Notes under the pieces: generated by a model
Database searches by the model: none
The model's input: only the letters and a program-made list of their open reading frames with translations
What the model was told of the DNA's origin: nothing
Position numbers and translations under genes: made by a program
Origin: Alphaproteobacteria bacterium UBA6178
Lineage (GTDB): Bacteria; Pseudomonadota; Alphaproteobacteria; Rickettsiales; UBA3002
NCBI GenBank assembly: GCA_002422205.1
Contig: DITS01000033.1
Location: 895 to 64,894, forward strand
DNA: 64,000 nucleotides
Reading direction: 5' to 3'
Part shown: positions 1 to 8,881 of the stretch, one piece after another
Layout: each line of letters begins with the position of its first letter
Numbering within the stretch: the first letter of the stretch is position 1

Positions 1-1052
1 TCGATGTCCTGCATGTCGCGGTAATGGCCTTCGAGCTTGAGATAAATATCAACCAATTGCTGATAGACCTGCGGCATGACTTCTTCCATCGCAGGCAGAG
101 TGGAGCCTTGCTCTTCTTTACCTTGCACAGTGATTTGCTGCGGCGTGCGGATACCGGCGACGACGTCTTCGCCTTGCGCGTTCACCAAATATTCGCCGTA
201 GAATAATTTTTCGCCCGTTGACGGGTTACGGGTGAAGGCCACACCGGTGGCGCAATCATCACCCATATTGCCAAATACCATGGCTTGCACATTGACGGCG
301 GTGCCCCAGCTGGCGGGGATGTCATGCAGATTGCGGTAGGTGATGGCGCGCGGGTTCATCCAGCTATCGAATACAGCCTGAATCGCGCCGCGCAGCTGCT
401 CATGCACGTCTTGTGGGAAGGGTTTGCCCAGCTCTTGCTGTACAATTTGCTGATAGCGTGAAACCAGCTCGATGAGATCATCGGCGGTCAGGTCGGTATC
501 TTGTGTGACGTCGCGGTCTTGCTTCATCAGCTCCAGCTGATCTTCGAACAGATGATGCTCGATGCCCAATACCACATCCGCGAACATCTGGATGAAGCGG
601 CGGTAGGAATCATACGCGAAGCGCGGATTGCTGGTTTTGGCGGCGAGGCCTTCGACGGTGGCGTTGTTGAGGCCGAGATTGAGGATGGTGTCCATCATAC
701 CGGGCATGGAGGCGCGCGCGCCGGAGCGTACCGACACCAGCAACGGATTTGCCGCATCGCCGAATTGTGCGCCGACGGAGGATTCGATACGGGCGAGGGC
801 TTCGTCGATTTGTGGTTGCAGCCCTTCGGGGAATTGTTTGCCAGCATCGTAATAGGCGATGCACACATCGGTGGTGATGGTCATGCCGGGGGGGACTGGT
901 AGGCCGAGAGCGCACATTTCGGCAAGGTTTGCACCTTTGCCGCCGAGCAGGTTTTTCATACCGGCATCGCCTTCGGCTGCGCCATCGCCAAAATAGAAAA
1001 CCTGTTTGGCTGCGGGTTGCAGATTGCGGGCGGCGGCGCTTTGTGCGTTCAT
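1..1052 (-). CDS. ppdK: pyruvate, phosphate dikinase, N-terminal part (cut by window edge)
   Basis: Pyruvate phosphate dikinase interconverts pyruvate, ATP and phosphate with PEP, AMP and diphosphate. About 350 N-terminal residues are visible of a protein that usually has about 880; the rest lies beyond the left edge. Visible family motifs of the nucleotide-binding half are GGKGANLAEM (about residues 37-46), LPVPPGMTIT (51-60) and SVRSGARASMPGMMDT (107-122). Two starts are possible. The ATG at 1061 overlaps the glyS stop, but the ATG at 1052 sits about 8 nt after a GAAGG Shine-Dalgarno sequence and is preferred. It is the last visible gene of the glyQ-panD-glyS-ppdK run, so probably co-transcribed. 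Identity is secure. Confidence 0.95.
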   Translation of the reverse strand, partial: MNAQSAAARNLQPAAKQVFYFGDGAAEGDAGMKNLLGGKGANLAEMCALGLPVPPGMTITTDVCIAYYDAGKQFPEGLQPQIDEALARIESSVGAQFGDAANPLLVSVRSGARASMPGMMDTILNLGLNNATVEGLAAKTSNPRFAYDSYRRFIQMFADVVLGIEHHLFEDQLELMKQDRDVTQDTDLTADDLIELVSRYQQIVQQELGKPFPQDVHEQLRGAIQAVFDSWMNPRAITYRNLHDIPASWGTAVNVQAMVFGNMGDDCATGVAFTRNPSTGEKLFYGEYLVNAQGEDVVAGIRTPQQITVQGKEEQGSTLPAMEEVMPQVYQQLVDIYLKLEGHYRDMQDI

Positions 1053-1057
1053 GTCTG

Positions 1058-3127
1058 TCATCCTTCTATGCAGGTAAAGCCTGCGACATCATCCATCCGC
1101 GTGCGGATGAGGTTAAGTGTATAGAGCCGGTTGCGGCGGATATCCGCATCGTCGGCATTGACCATGACGGCCTCGAAATAGGCATCGACATGGGGGCGAA
1201 GCGATGCAAGCTGATGCATGGCGGTCGCGTAATCTTCTGCGTCCAGTGCTGATTTAACAGGTTTATAGATGGTTTCAAGCTGCTTATGCAGGGTTTTTTC
1301 GGCTTCCAGCTCGAATAATGCTTCTTTGGGTGCATCATCATAGCGGATATTGTCTTTTTTCTCCTCAGCGGTGAGGATATTGCTGGCGCGGCGATAGGCG
1401 GCGAGCAGATTGGCCCCATCATCGGTGGCGAGGAATGCGGCAAGCGCACGCGCCTTGGCAGTGATTTTGAGCAAGTCGTCTTCGGCACCTTCATTGAAGA
1501 CGGCGTTGATGATGTCGTGGCGGATGCCCTGATCTTTGAGCATGGCTTTGAGGCGCTCGGCGAAGAAGTGCAGCAAGGCATCGACGGTTTCATCCTTCGA
1601 GGTGGTAAAGATTTTTTTGGCGTATTGCGCGGCGGCTTTGTCGAATAAGACGCGTAGCGGCATGCGCAGCTTATGCTCGAGGATAATGCGGATGATGCCC
1701 AGCGCGGCGCGGCGCAATGCATACGGGTCTTTGGAGCCGGTGGGCTTGTCGCCGATGGCGAAAAGGCCGACGAGGCTGTCGAGCCGGTCGGTGATGGCGA
1801 GGGTGATGCCCAGCGGTGTAGTGGGCAAAGGGCTGTGCGCGCCGGTGGGTAAGTAATGCTCTAATATGGCTTCGGCGATTTCGGGGTCTTCATTTTGTTC
1901 GAGCGCGTAATAGCGGCCCATGATGCCTTGCAGATCGGGGAATTCACCCACCATGCCGGTGACTAGATCGGCCTTGGCGAGTTGCGCGGCGCGCTCGGTT
2001 TTGATGAGATCGGCATGGGGGACGAAGACGGCGAGCAAGGTGGACAGCGCGGCGATGCGGTCGGTTTTTTCTTTGATGGTGCCGAGCCTGGCGTGGAACA
2101 CGACGCCGCTGAGATCATTTGCCCAGCTTGATAGCGGGCGGTTGCGATCCTGGTTCCAGTAAAATTCGCCATCGGCGAGGCGGGCGCGAAGCACGCGGGC
2201 ATTGCCATTGATCACGGCTTTGCCACCATCAGCATTGCGCATGTTGGCGACGACGAGGAAGCGGTTGCTGAGTGTGTCGTCTTTTTTGGCGAGGGCAAAA
2301 TATTTTTGATGGTGACGCATTTCGCTTACCAATACTTCGGGCGGAAGGGTGAGGTAGTGCGGCTCGAATTCGCCTATCAGGCAGGTGGGCCATTCGACCA
2401 GCCCAACGACTTCGTCAAGCAGTGACCAATCGGTGACTTGCAGATTGTGATGCTCGAGCAATGGGGTGGCCAGTTCGCGGATGGTGTCGGCGCGCTCAGT
2501 GCGATTGACGATGACCTGCGCCTCGCGTAATTGTTTTTCGTAATCGGCGGGGCTGGTAATAGTGATGGCTTGCGGCGCAAGAAAGCGGTGGCCATAGGTG
2601 ATGTTGTTAGCGGTAAGATGGCCGAATTGTACGGGCACAACAGTAGTGCCGAAAAGGCAGAGGATATTTTGTAATGGCCGCACCCAGCTGATGCTATGCG
2701 CGCCCCAGCGCATGGATTTGGGCCAGTGAAAATCGTGCAATATTTGTTCGCAGATGGATTGTAATGCGGCAGCGGTGGGTAGGCCTTTTTCGTGGGTGAT
2801 GGCGAAATAGGTTTCGTCTTTACCGATGATGCGTTTCTCGAGCTGTTCAAGGCTGAGGCCGGTGGATTTGAGAAATCCATCAATTGCCGCTTGCGGGGCA
2901 GAGGTTTTGGGGCCTTTGCGCTCGATGGTCTGATCGGGTTGGGCGTCGGGCAGGCCGGTGACGCGTGCGGCTAAATGGCGCGGTGATACGAAGGTTTCAA
3001 TGGTGATGAAGTCGAGCCGTGCGGCTTTGAGTGCGGCTTCTATACGGGTGTGAAGCTGCTGGGCTGCGCCTTCCTGCATGCGGGCGGGGACTTCTTCGGC
3101 GAAACATTCGAATAAGAAATCGGTCAT
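1058..3127 (-). CDS. glyS: glycyl-tRNA synthetase beta subunit
   Basis: Beta chain of the heterotetrameric (alpha2-beta2) bacterial glycyl-tRNA synthetase; it supplies tRNA recognition while GlyQ supplies the class II catalytic core. 689 residues, the usual family length. It opens with the typical MTDFLFECFAEEVPARM and carries the conserved block GEFPDLQGIMGRYYAL followed by a GDKPTGSKDPYALRRAALG segment typical of the beta subunit. The C-terminal part is the helical anticodon-binding region. Its start codon overlaps the panD stop by 4 nt (ATGA), so translation is probably coupled. No internal repeat insertion is seen. Confidence 0.97.
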   Translation of the reverse strand: MTDFLFECFAEEVPARMQEGAAQQLHTRIEAALKAARLDFITIETFVSPRHLAARVTGLPDAQPDQTIERKGPKTSAPQAAIDGFLKSTGLSLEQLEKRIIGKDETYFAITHEKGLPTAAALQSICEQILHDFHWPKSMRWGAHSISWVRPLQNILCLFGTTVVPVQFGHLTANNITYGHRFLAPQAITITSPADYEKQLREAQVIVNRTERADTIRELATPLLEHHNLQVTDWSLLDEVVGLVEWPTCLIGEFEPHYLTLPPEVLVSEMRHHQKYFALAKKDDTLSNRFLVVANMRNADGGKAVINGNARVLRARLADGEFYWNQDRNRPLSSWANDLSGVVFHARLGTIKEKTDRIAALSTLLAVFVPHADLIKTERAAQLAKADLVTGMVGEFPDLQGIMGRYYALEQNEDPEIAEAILEHYLPTGAHSPLPTTPLGITLAITDRLDSLVGLFAIGDKPTGSKDPYALRRAALGIIRIILEHKLRMPLRVLFDKAAAQYAKKIFTTSKDETVDALLHFFAERLKAMLKDQGIRHDIINAVFNEGAEDDLLKITAKARALAAFLATDDGANLLAAYRRASNILTAEEKKDNIRYDDAPKEALFELEAEKTLHKQLETIYKPVKSALDAEDYATAMHQLASLRPHVDAYFEAVMVNADDADIRRNRLYTLNLIRTRMDDVAGFTCIEG

Positions 3128-3470
3128 GCTTTCACCTTGTTGCCGGGGTTCATCTGAATGATGGTAGGCGTCCAGTTGCGGGCTTCGGCTTCGCTCATGC
3201 TGGCATAGGCGCAGATGATCACGAGGTCGCCTACTTGTACCAGCCGTGCGGCGGGACCGTTGATGGTGATAGTTTTGCCGCCTGCTGGCGCTTCGATGAT
3301 ATAGGTGGTGAAGCGCGCGCCATTGTTGACGTTCAGGATATCGACCTGCTCATGGGGGAGGAGGTTGGCTGCGTCCATCAGATCACGCGGCAGGGTGATC
3401 GAGCCTTCATAGCCCAGCTCAGAGCCGGTGACGGTGGCGCGGTGAATTTTGGATTTCAGTAGCGTCAGGT

Positions 3471-3474
<4 letters not shown>
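3124..3474 (-). CDS. panD: aspartate 1-decarboxylase proenzyme, between glyQ and glyS
   Basis: PanD converts L-aspartate to beta-alanine for pantothenate and CoA synthesis. It is made as a proenzyme that cleaves itself at a Gly-Ser bond, leaving a pyruvoyl group. Here the protein has 116 residues and the processing site is visible as YEGSITLP, with Gly24-Ser25 at the family position. Later blocks GARFTTYII, NGPAARL and GDLVIICAYA also match. The open frame extends upstream, but homology begins at the ATG at 3474, which overlaps the glyQ stop by 4 nt. The other end overlaps glyS by 4 nt, so it is locked into the glyQ-panD-glyS operon. This placement is unusual, because glyQ and glyS are normally adjacent. 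Confidence 0.93.
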
Positions 3475-4361
<887 letters not shown>

Positions 4362-4370
4362 GGTCGCATT

Positions 4371-4398
4371 GGTATAGCGGTTTTTTGTGGTGATTCAA
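4371..4398 (-). promoter_or_regulatory. putative promoter of the glyQ-panD-glyS operon
   Basis: On the minus strand TTGAAT (4393-4398) and TATACC (4371-4376) are separated by 16 bp, a reasonable sigma-70 match. Transcription would start about 7 nt past the -10, at about 4364, only a few nucleotides before the ATG at 4361. There is no room for a Shine-Dalgarno sequence, so the message may be leaderless. Confidence 0.5.
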
Positions 4399-4408
4399 CG
4401 ATTAATTT

Positions 4409-4438
4409 AGAGTTCAGAGTCCAGAGTTCAGAGTCCAG
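4409..4438. repeat. heptamer tandem repeat, AGAGTTC/AGAGTCC type
   Basis: Four alternating 7-bp units (AGAGTTC, AGAGTCC, AGAGTTC, AGAGTCC) occupy the 188-nt gap between glyQ and yqgE. The same heptamer family recurs at 33436-33468 and, within genes, in nadE and trmJ. No gene is supported in the rest of this gap. Confidence 0.8.
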
Positions 4439-4532
4439 TAAGGAAGGGAGGAAGGGGGAGGTCAGGAGACCGAGGCTTTAGTCGCGTATGCGTTAGGTTC
4501 ATCGCGTAGCACAGTAGTGCGGAGCGGGAACG

Positions 4533-4560
4533 AATATAATAACACGCCGTTAGGCGTGAC
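4533..4560 (-). terminator. weak hairpin terminator after yqgE
   Basis: On the minus strand CACGCC (4553-4558) pairs with GGCGTG (4543-4548) around a TAAC loop that contains the yqgE stop codon. It is followed by the AT-rich TTATTATATT rather than a clean T run. Rho-independent termination is plausible but not certain. Confidence 0.45.
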
Positions 4561-5176
4561 CGACGCTGTGGGAGAAGAAATTCATGTCGATGCCGAGGGA
4601 CTGGCTGGCCATGCCCCATTTCATTTCGTCGTCGATATCAAATACCAGTTCACGCGTGGCGGGGACCGTGATCCAGCTGTTTTCTTCGATTTCGCGCTCG
4701 AGTTGGCCTGCGGTCCAGCCTGCGTAACCGACGACTAAGGTGGCGTGGGCGGGGCCGTGGCCTTCGGCGATATCTTTTAAGATTCCGGTGTTAGCTGATA
4801 CAGCGATGCCATCATGCGCGCAGAGCAGCTCGCCTTTATTATAATCGGTGCTGTGAATGACGAAGCCACGGCTGCGGTCGACGGGGCCACCATAATAAAC
4901 GGCGATTTCATCGTCGCTGCTGGTGCGGGGCAAGTCGGATTCTTCGAGTAACGCATCGTAGGTGACGTATTCGAGCGGTTGATTGACGATAATGCCCATG
5001 GCACCGTCTTCGTTGTGCGCGAAAAGATAAATGACGGATTTGTGAAAGCAGCTGGCGGTAATCAGTGGTGTAGAGACCAGTAATTGCCCCTGCAAATAGC
5101 CTTCCGAGCGATGCACGGGGGCGATGGTCGATGCGTTAAGCGGGGAATCGTAGGACTTACGTTTAAAAAAGAGCAT
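4550..5176 (-). CDS. yqgE: YqgE/AlgH family protein
   Basis: Member of the YqgE/AlgH (UPF0301) family, whose biochemical role is unsettled. 208 residues. Family-typical blocks are LLVSTPLITASCFHKSVIYL, GAMGIIVNQPLEY, VYYGGPVDRSRGFVIHS and a C-terminal ATLVVGYAGWTAGQLE. The N-terminal 25 or so residues are variable and begin at the ATG at 5176, preceded by a 71-nt gap to ygfZ on the same strand. No signal peptide or membrane segment is seen, so it is presumably cytosolic. A weak hairpin terminator overlaps its 3' end. Confidence 0.93.
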   Translation of the reverse strand: MLFFKRKSYDSPLNASTIAPVHRSEGYLQGQLLVSTPLITASCFHKSVIYLFAHNEDGAMGIIVNQPLEYVTYDALLEESDLPRTSSDDEIAVYYGGPVDRSRGFVIHSTDYNKGELLCAHDGIAVSANTGILKDIAEGHGPAHATLVVGYAGWTAGQLEREIEENSWITVPATRELVFDIDDEMKWGMASQSLGIDMNFFSHSVGHA

Positions 5177-5247
5177 GGGAGCGCGCCAGATTGGTTTGTA
5201 TGATGTGTTACTTTAGCATTGCGGTTGCATCCTGCCAACTGCATTTG

Positions 5248-6120
5248 TCAGCTTGGTGGATGAGCCGCGCCAGCCTCGTGGATTGCCGTGATTTTTTCGG
5301 TCATATACGGCGGAAGCGTGGCGGTGAGTGTGAGGCCATTTGCATAAAGAGGCAATGTGGATTGTGCCGCTTCGATACGCAGCAGCGCCAAGCCTATCGT
5401 ACCATTAGATGAGCGCATTTCACCGACGGGTTTTTCGTTATCAGCACGGGTGATGGGAGTGCCAATCGCTGGCAGCGGGTTATCAGCGGTGATGATGTAG
5501 AGGCATTTGCGCAGGATGTTGCGGTAATGCATGCGGGCGGTGACCTCTTGTCCGACATAGCAGCCTTTGGTGAAGCTGATGGCGTGGAGTTGGTCGTAGC
5601 CAAGCTCCATGATGACGGCGCGCTCGGACGCATCGGCTGCGCCGCTGGGGATGCCGAGTTGCAGGCGGTGTTGGTCGTAGGCTTCGTAAGGCGCGGTGGC
5701 GTCGAGCGGGGTGTGGCTGAGGATGCGGATGCCGAGTGCAGGGTGACGTGGGTCGGGGAAGGCTGGATTCCCGCTTTCGCGGGAATGACATGGTTTATCC
5801 TCGCCCCATTCCGCGTAGATGTGCCATTGATTGGATTCATCGGTGATGGTGACTTTGGAACGGAGTTTGTAGCGTTTGAGTTTTTTTTGCAGCGCATCGG
5901 CGAGGGGGAATTCGGTTTCGAGCAGGATGTCGTCGCCATCGCGGATTAAAAAGAAATCATGCTGGAATTTGCCTTGCGGGGAGAGCATGGCGGCGAAGAT
6001 TGCGGGCTGCGTGCTCAGCGCATTGATGTCGTTGGTGATGAGGCCTTGCAGAAAAGGGCGCGTATCCTCGCCGGTGAGGCGCAGTATGGCACGGTTAGGG
6101 AGAGCGCAGCGTGAGGTCAT
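5248..6120 (-). CDS. ygfZ: YgfZ/GcvT folate-binding protein with an in-frame repeat insertion
   Basis: YgfZ-type protein of the GcvT-like fold, a tetrahydrofolate-binding factor involved in iron-sulfur enzyme maintenance and tRNA thio-modification in bacteria. 290 residues. The signature KGCYVGQEV, with the conserved cysteine, is present; the N-terminal block LTGEDTRPFLQGLITNDI also matches. Residues about 108-119 (KPCHSRESGNPA) do not belong to the family. They are the translation of a hairpin repeat found elsewhere in the window, and FPDPRHPALG resumes family sequence directly after. The reading frame is intact, so the protein is probably functional with an extra surface loop. It lies 5 nt downstream of the glycosyltransferase gene in the direction of transcription. 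Confidence 0.88.
   Translation of the reverse strand: MTSRCALPNRAILRLTGEDTRPFLQGLITNDINALSTQPAIFAAMLSPQGKFQHDFFLIRDGDDILLETEFPLADALQKKLKRYKLRSKVTITDESNQWHIYAEWGEDKPCHSRESGNPAFPDPRHPALGIRILSHTPLDATAPYEAYDQHRLQLGIPSGAADASERAVIMELGYDQLHAISFTKGCYVGQEVTARMHYRNILRKCLYIITADNPLPAIGTPITRADNEKPVGEMRSSNGTIGLALLRIEAAQSTLPLYANGLTLTATLPPYMTEKITAIHEAGAAHPPS
5764..5789. repeat. hairpin repeat inside ygfZ
   Basis: A TGGATTCCCGC arm, a TTTC loop and a GCGGGAATGAC arm form a 26-bp hairpin element. Read on the minus strand it encodes CHSRESGNP. A near-identical copy lies in intergenic DNA at 33721-33746, and a diverged family member is in cysS. It is the right-hand half of the two-hairpin element described at 55282-55348. 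Confidence 0.88.
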
Positions 6121-6125
6121 GGCTA

Positions 6126-7181
6126 TTATATAGGGGGGGATGCGTTGGGGACAAGGGCACGCACTTGCTGTAGGGCTTGCTGCAGGCGGGCGCTGATAAT
6201 GGTGATATTATAGGTTTCGTCGATGGTGCGCTGCGCGGCTTTGCCAGCAGCGATTGCAGCGTCGGGGTTTTCGAGCCATTCGGTGAGGGCTTGTGCCATT
6301 TGATAGGGGCGGGCTTTTTCGACCATAATGGCATTGCGCTCATGAGTGATGATTTCGCACGGGCCTTCGCTGTCGGTGGTGATACAGGGCAGGCCTTGCG
6401 CCATCGCCTCGATAAGGACAATACCGAATGGCTCGTGCTGCGAGGGTAGCACGAAAATGTCGAGCTGATCGAAGAAGGCTTGTTTGTCTTCGACCCAGCC
6501 GGTGAAGGTGAGGTGGTTATGCAAACCGAAATCCTGCGCTTGTTTTTGCAGCTGGGTGGTGAGGATGCCGTCACCGCCGAGCAGTGCGCGGAAGGGGACG
6601 GATTGATCTTTGAGTGCTTTGAGGGCGTGAAGGAAAATATCGAAGCCTTTTTTATCGACAAAACGGCCCATGCTACCGATGACGGGCGGGTCGCGGAAAT
6701 GGGTGCGTGCAGCGGCAGTCGGCATGCGTACCATGTTAGGCATGTGGCATAATTTTTCGCGCGGGATATTGAGATGTACCATTTCTTCGAGCAGGTCGCG
6801 GGTGATGGTGAAGATACCATCGGCACGAGGAAAGCGTTTTTTGATATTGTAATTATGTGCTACGGCGATGACAGGCACGCGGCCTTTTAATGCTTTGAGC
6901 GTGAGACCCAATGCGCGGTTGCCATGCGCGATGGCGATGTCGGCCTGTGCTTCTTTTGCAATGCGGCGCAGGCGACGTGCGGCCAGCCAGTCGCGCTCGC
7001 TGAATTGGGAGAGGCTTTGGGTGGGGAATGATTGCGCCGTGAATGTGGGCTGTAAGGCGCTGTGGGGATGCAAAATGCTAGTGACATTGTTGCCTGCCAT
7101 GTGCAGCGCTTCGTGGTAATCAAGCGCGGCTTGTTCCAGCCCGCCTTTGCCCTTGCCTAACATGATATTGAGAATATGCAT
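6126..7181 (-). CDS. family 4 glycosyltransferase (GT-B fold)
   Basis: Retaining GT-B glycosyltransferase of the GT4 type, transferring a sugar from a nucleotide-sugar donor, probably onto a cell-envelope glycan. 351 residues from the ATG at 7181. The N-terminal half shows the glycine-rich acceptor-side loop MLGKGKGGLEQAALDYHEAL. The C-terminal half has GSMGRFVDKKGFDIFLHAL, a GWVEDK segment and the EX7E-type motif EPFGIVLIEAMAQGLPCI that contacts the donor. No membrane segment is evident. The start lacks a clear Shine-Dalgarno sequence, and its leader is almost entirely a heptamer repeat array. Donor and acceptor cannot be inferred. Confidence 0.85.
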   Translation of the reverse strand: MHILNIMLGKGKGGLEQAALDYHEALHMAGNNVTSILHPHSALQPTFTAQSFPTQSLSQFSERDWLAARRLRRIAKEAQADIAIAHGNRALGLTLKALKGRVPVIAVAHNYNIKKRFPRADGIFTITRDLLEEMVHLNIPREKLCHMPNMVRMPTAAARTHFRDPPVIGSMGRFVDKKGFDIFLHALKALKDQSVPFRALLGGDGILTTQLQKQAQDFGLHNHLTFTGWVEDKQAFFDQLDIFVLPSQHEPFGIVLIEAMAQGLPCITTDSEGPCEIITHERNAIMVEKARPYQMAQALTEWLENPDAAIAAGKAAQRTIDETYNITIISARLQQALQQVRALVPNASPPI

Positions 7182-7186
7182 TTTAT

Positions 7187-7249
7187 GTTCGTGATTCGTG
7201 GTTCGTAGTCCGTATAGCATACGAATCCCGAATTACGAATCCCGAATTA
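7187..7249. repeat. heptamer array, GATTCGT type, in inverted orientation
   Basis: Units such as GATTCGT, GGTTCGT and AGTCCGT on the left, and ACGAATC and CCGAATT on the right, run with 7-bp period and face each other, so the RNA can fold into an imperfect hairpin. The array begins at the usg stop codon and ends 6 nt before the glycosyltransferase ATG. It therefore fills the whole intergenic gap. Confidence 0.82.
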
Positions 7250-7528
7250 ATGAATGAGAAACTCGCCTTTGCCCAAGCGCCAGTCGGTGGGTTGTACCAG
7301 CTGCAGCGAATCGACTTTGACGGAATGGATTTTGCCGTCGAGTTCGCGGTTCCAGAAATCAAGAAATTGGGTGAGAATGGGGAATTTAGGGGCGCGGTCG
7401 AGCTCTTGCCAGACATAGCTTTGCAGCAAGCGCGGATGGTCAGGAAAGTGATAGAGGATTTCGGCAGTCGTCAGGCGCCAGTCGCGCAGCATCAGCTCGA
7501 ATTCGGATGGTTTGATTTCATGTGTCAT
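7247..7528 (-). CDS. usg: Usg family protein
   Basis: Small conserved protein of the Usg family, known mainly from alphaproteobacteria, originally noted near tryptophan genes; its function is unknown. 93 residues from the ATG at 7528. Family-typical stretches are LMLRDWRLTTAEILYHFPDH, LLQSYVWQELDRAPKFP, FLDFWNRELDGKIHSVKV and the C-terminal GEFLIH. The reading frame continues upstream, but homology starts with MTHEIKPSEFE. It heads the minus-strand run toward the glycosyltransferase, and the 230 nt upstream separate it divergently from the lipoprotein hydrolase gene. Confidence 0.9.
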   Translation of the reverse strand: MTHEIKPSEFELMLRDWRLTTAEILYHFPDHPRLLQSYVWQELDRAPKFPILTQFLDFWNRELDGKIHSVKVDSLQLVQPTDWRLGKGEFLIH

Positions 7529-7758
7529 ATTGCACCTCACCCTTGGGTAGCCGGACGCCACCCTTCACTTTATTATAGTCAAAAATTCTTTAATTTTCTC
7601 TTAATTTGTAGCGATTGTGGATAATGCTTTGTGTCAGGGGTGGGGCGGGGATGATTTTGTTTTTTGCAATCAACGGGTTTTTGTGGCATAACAAGCGTCA
7701 TCTTTGCGTTGGGGCGAAATGCAGAGGTAACCTGAATTTACAAGGAAAACAGCTATTT

Positions 7759-8796
7759 ATGACCCCCATCCGGATTCATGATAGGGCTTTGTGGTGCGCG
7801 GCTTTGGGTTTTGTTGCCCTGCTGTTGGTGGGCGCGTGCAGCCCGACAGAGCAGCCGGTGCAGCCTGCGAGCGTGGAGCCTGCACTGCATGATGATTATT
7901 TTATTACCAAGGATAATTACAAGCTGCCCTTGCGCCGGTTTATGCCGGAAGGTGCGCCTAAGGCGGTGATTATTGCGCTGCATGGGATGAATGATTACAG
8001 CAATGCCTTTACGGGTGCGGGGGATTATTTTAAGGCGCAGGGGCTTGCGCTTTATGCCTATGATCAGCGTGGCTTTGGGGCGAACGGGATGCGCGGAATT
8101 TGGGGCGGCAACCAGAATTTGATGACCGATATGGCGCAGCTGGCGGCGCTGGTGAAGCACGAGCATCCGTCTGCGCCGGTGTATGTATTGGGTGAGAGCA
8201 TGGGCGGGGCGGTAGCGATTAATGCCATGTCGGCTGCTGATTTGGCGGAAGTGGATGGGGTGATTTTATCGGCTCCCGCGGTGTGGGGCGAGGATGCGAT
8301 GAACGGGTTTTACCGTGCATCGCTATGGCTGATGGCGCATACGTTTCCGGCTTCGGAATTTACCGGTGAGGATTTAGAGATTCTAGCGTCGGATAATATT
8401 GCGATGTTGCGGGCGCTGGCAATGGACCCGCTAGTGATCAAGCAAACACGGGTGGATGCGATGTATGGAATTGTGGGGCTGATGGATGATGCCTACCGTA
8501 ATATTGAACAGGTGAAAAAGCCGGTATTGGTGCTGTATGGTGCTAATGATGAGGTGATTCCAGCCGATGCGGTGACGGGCGCGATTGGACGGATTACGGC
8601 ACCTTATACGGTGGCGTATTACCCCAAGGGCTATCATATGTTGCTGCGCGATTTGCAGGGCGAAGTGGTGCTTGGTGATATTGTGAGCTGGATTGAAGAC
8701 CGGTATAAGCCGCTGCCGTCGGGTTCGGATATGGGCTGGCGGGATGATATGCGGCTGGTGTATGAGCGTAATGCGCATCAGGCGGCGCTGCAATAG
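7759..8796 (+). CDS. lipoprotein alpha/beta hydrolase (monoacylglycerol lipase-like)
   Basis: Serine hydrolase of the alpha/beta fold, closest to the lysophospholipase/monoacylglycerol lipase group (Hydrolase_4). 345 residues from the ATG at 7759, which follows an AAGGAAAA Shine-Dalgarno-like run; the longer upstream frame is not credible. The N-terminus has a hydrophobic signal ending in the lipobox LLVGAC, so it is predicted to be a lipoprotein. The nucleophile lies in GESMGG (Ser about 147), preceded by the oxyanion segment ALHGMNDYS. The acid is in GANDEVIP (Asp about 264) and the histidine in GYHMLLRD (about 293). Substrate is unknown; envelope lipid turnover is an inference from location. 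Confidence 0.85.
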   Translation: MTPIRIHDRALWCAALGFVALLLVGACSPTEQPVQPASVEPALHDDYFITKDNYKLPLRRFMPEGAPKAVIIALHGMNDYSNAFTGAGDYFKAQGLALYAYDQRGFGANGMRGIWGGNQNLMTDMAQLAALVKHEHPSAPVYVLGESMGGAVAINAMSAADLAEVDGVILSAPAVWGEDAMNGFYRASLWLMAHTFPASEFTGEDLEILASDNIAMLRALAMDPLVIKQTRVDAMYGIVGLMDDAYRNIEQVKKPVLVLYGANDEVIPADAVTGAIGRITAPYTVAYYPKGYHMLLRDLQGEVVLGDIVSWIEDRYKPLPSGSDMGWRDDMRLVYERNAHQAALQ

Positions 8797-8881
8797 GCTG
8801 GGGATGGGGCAATGTATTTCCTCGCCAAAGGCGGCTTTTGCCGCTATGGTGGCTGGCGTGATATTTGCAAGGTGTCAGTGA

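Noticed and set aside
7616..7624. TGTGGATAA (DnaA-box complement) upstream of the lipoprotein hydrolase; others at 38934-38942 and inside orphan A at about 12279
   Set aside because: Single isolated sites without phasing or an origin-like AT-rich region; 9-mers are expected by chance. Only the ftsZ site, with functional context, was kept.
7529..8881. Additional genes in the gap before the lipoprotein hydrolase
   Set aside because: 7529-7758 is AT-rich divergent promoter DNA with no credible ORF; the long upstream frame of the hydrolase has no homology.
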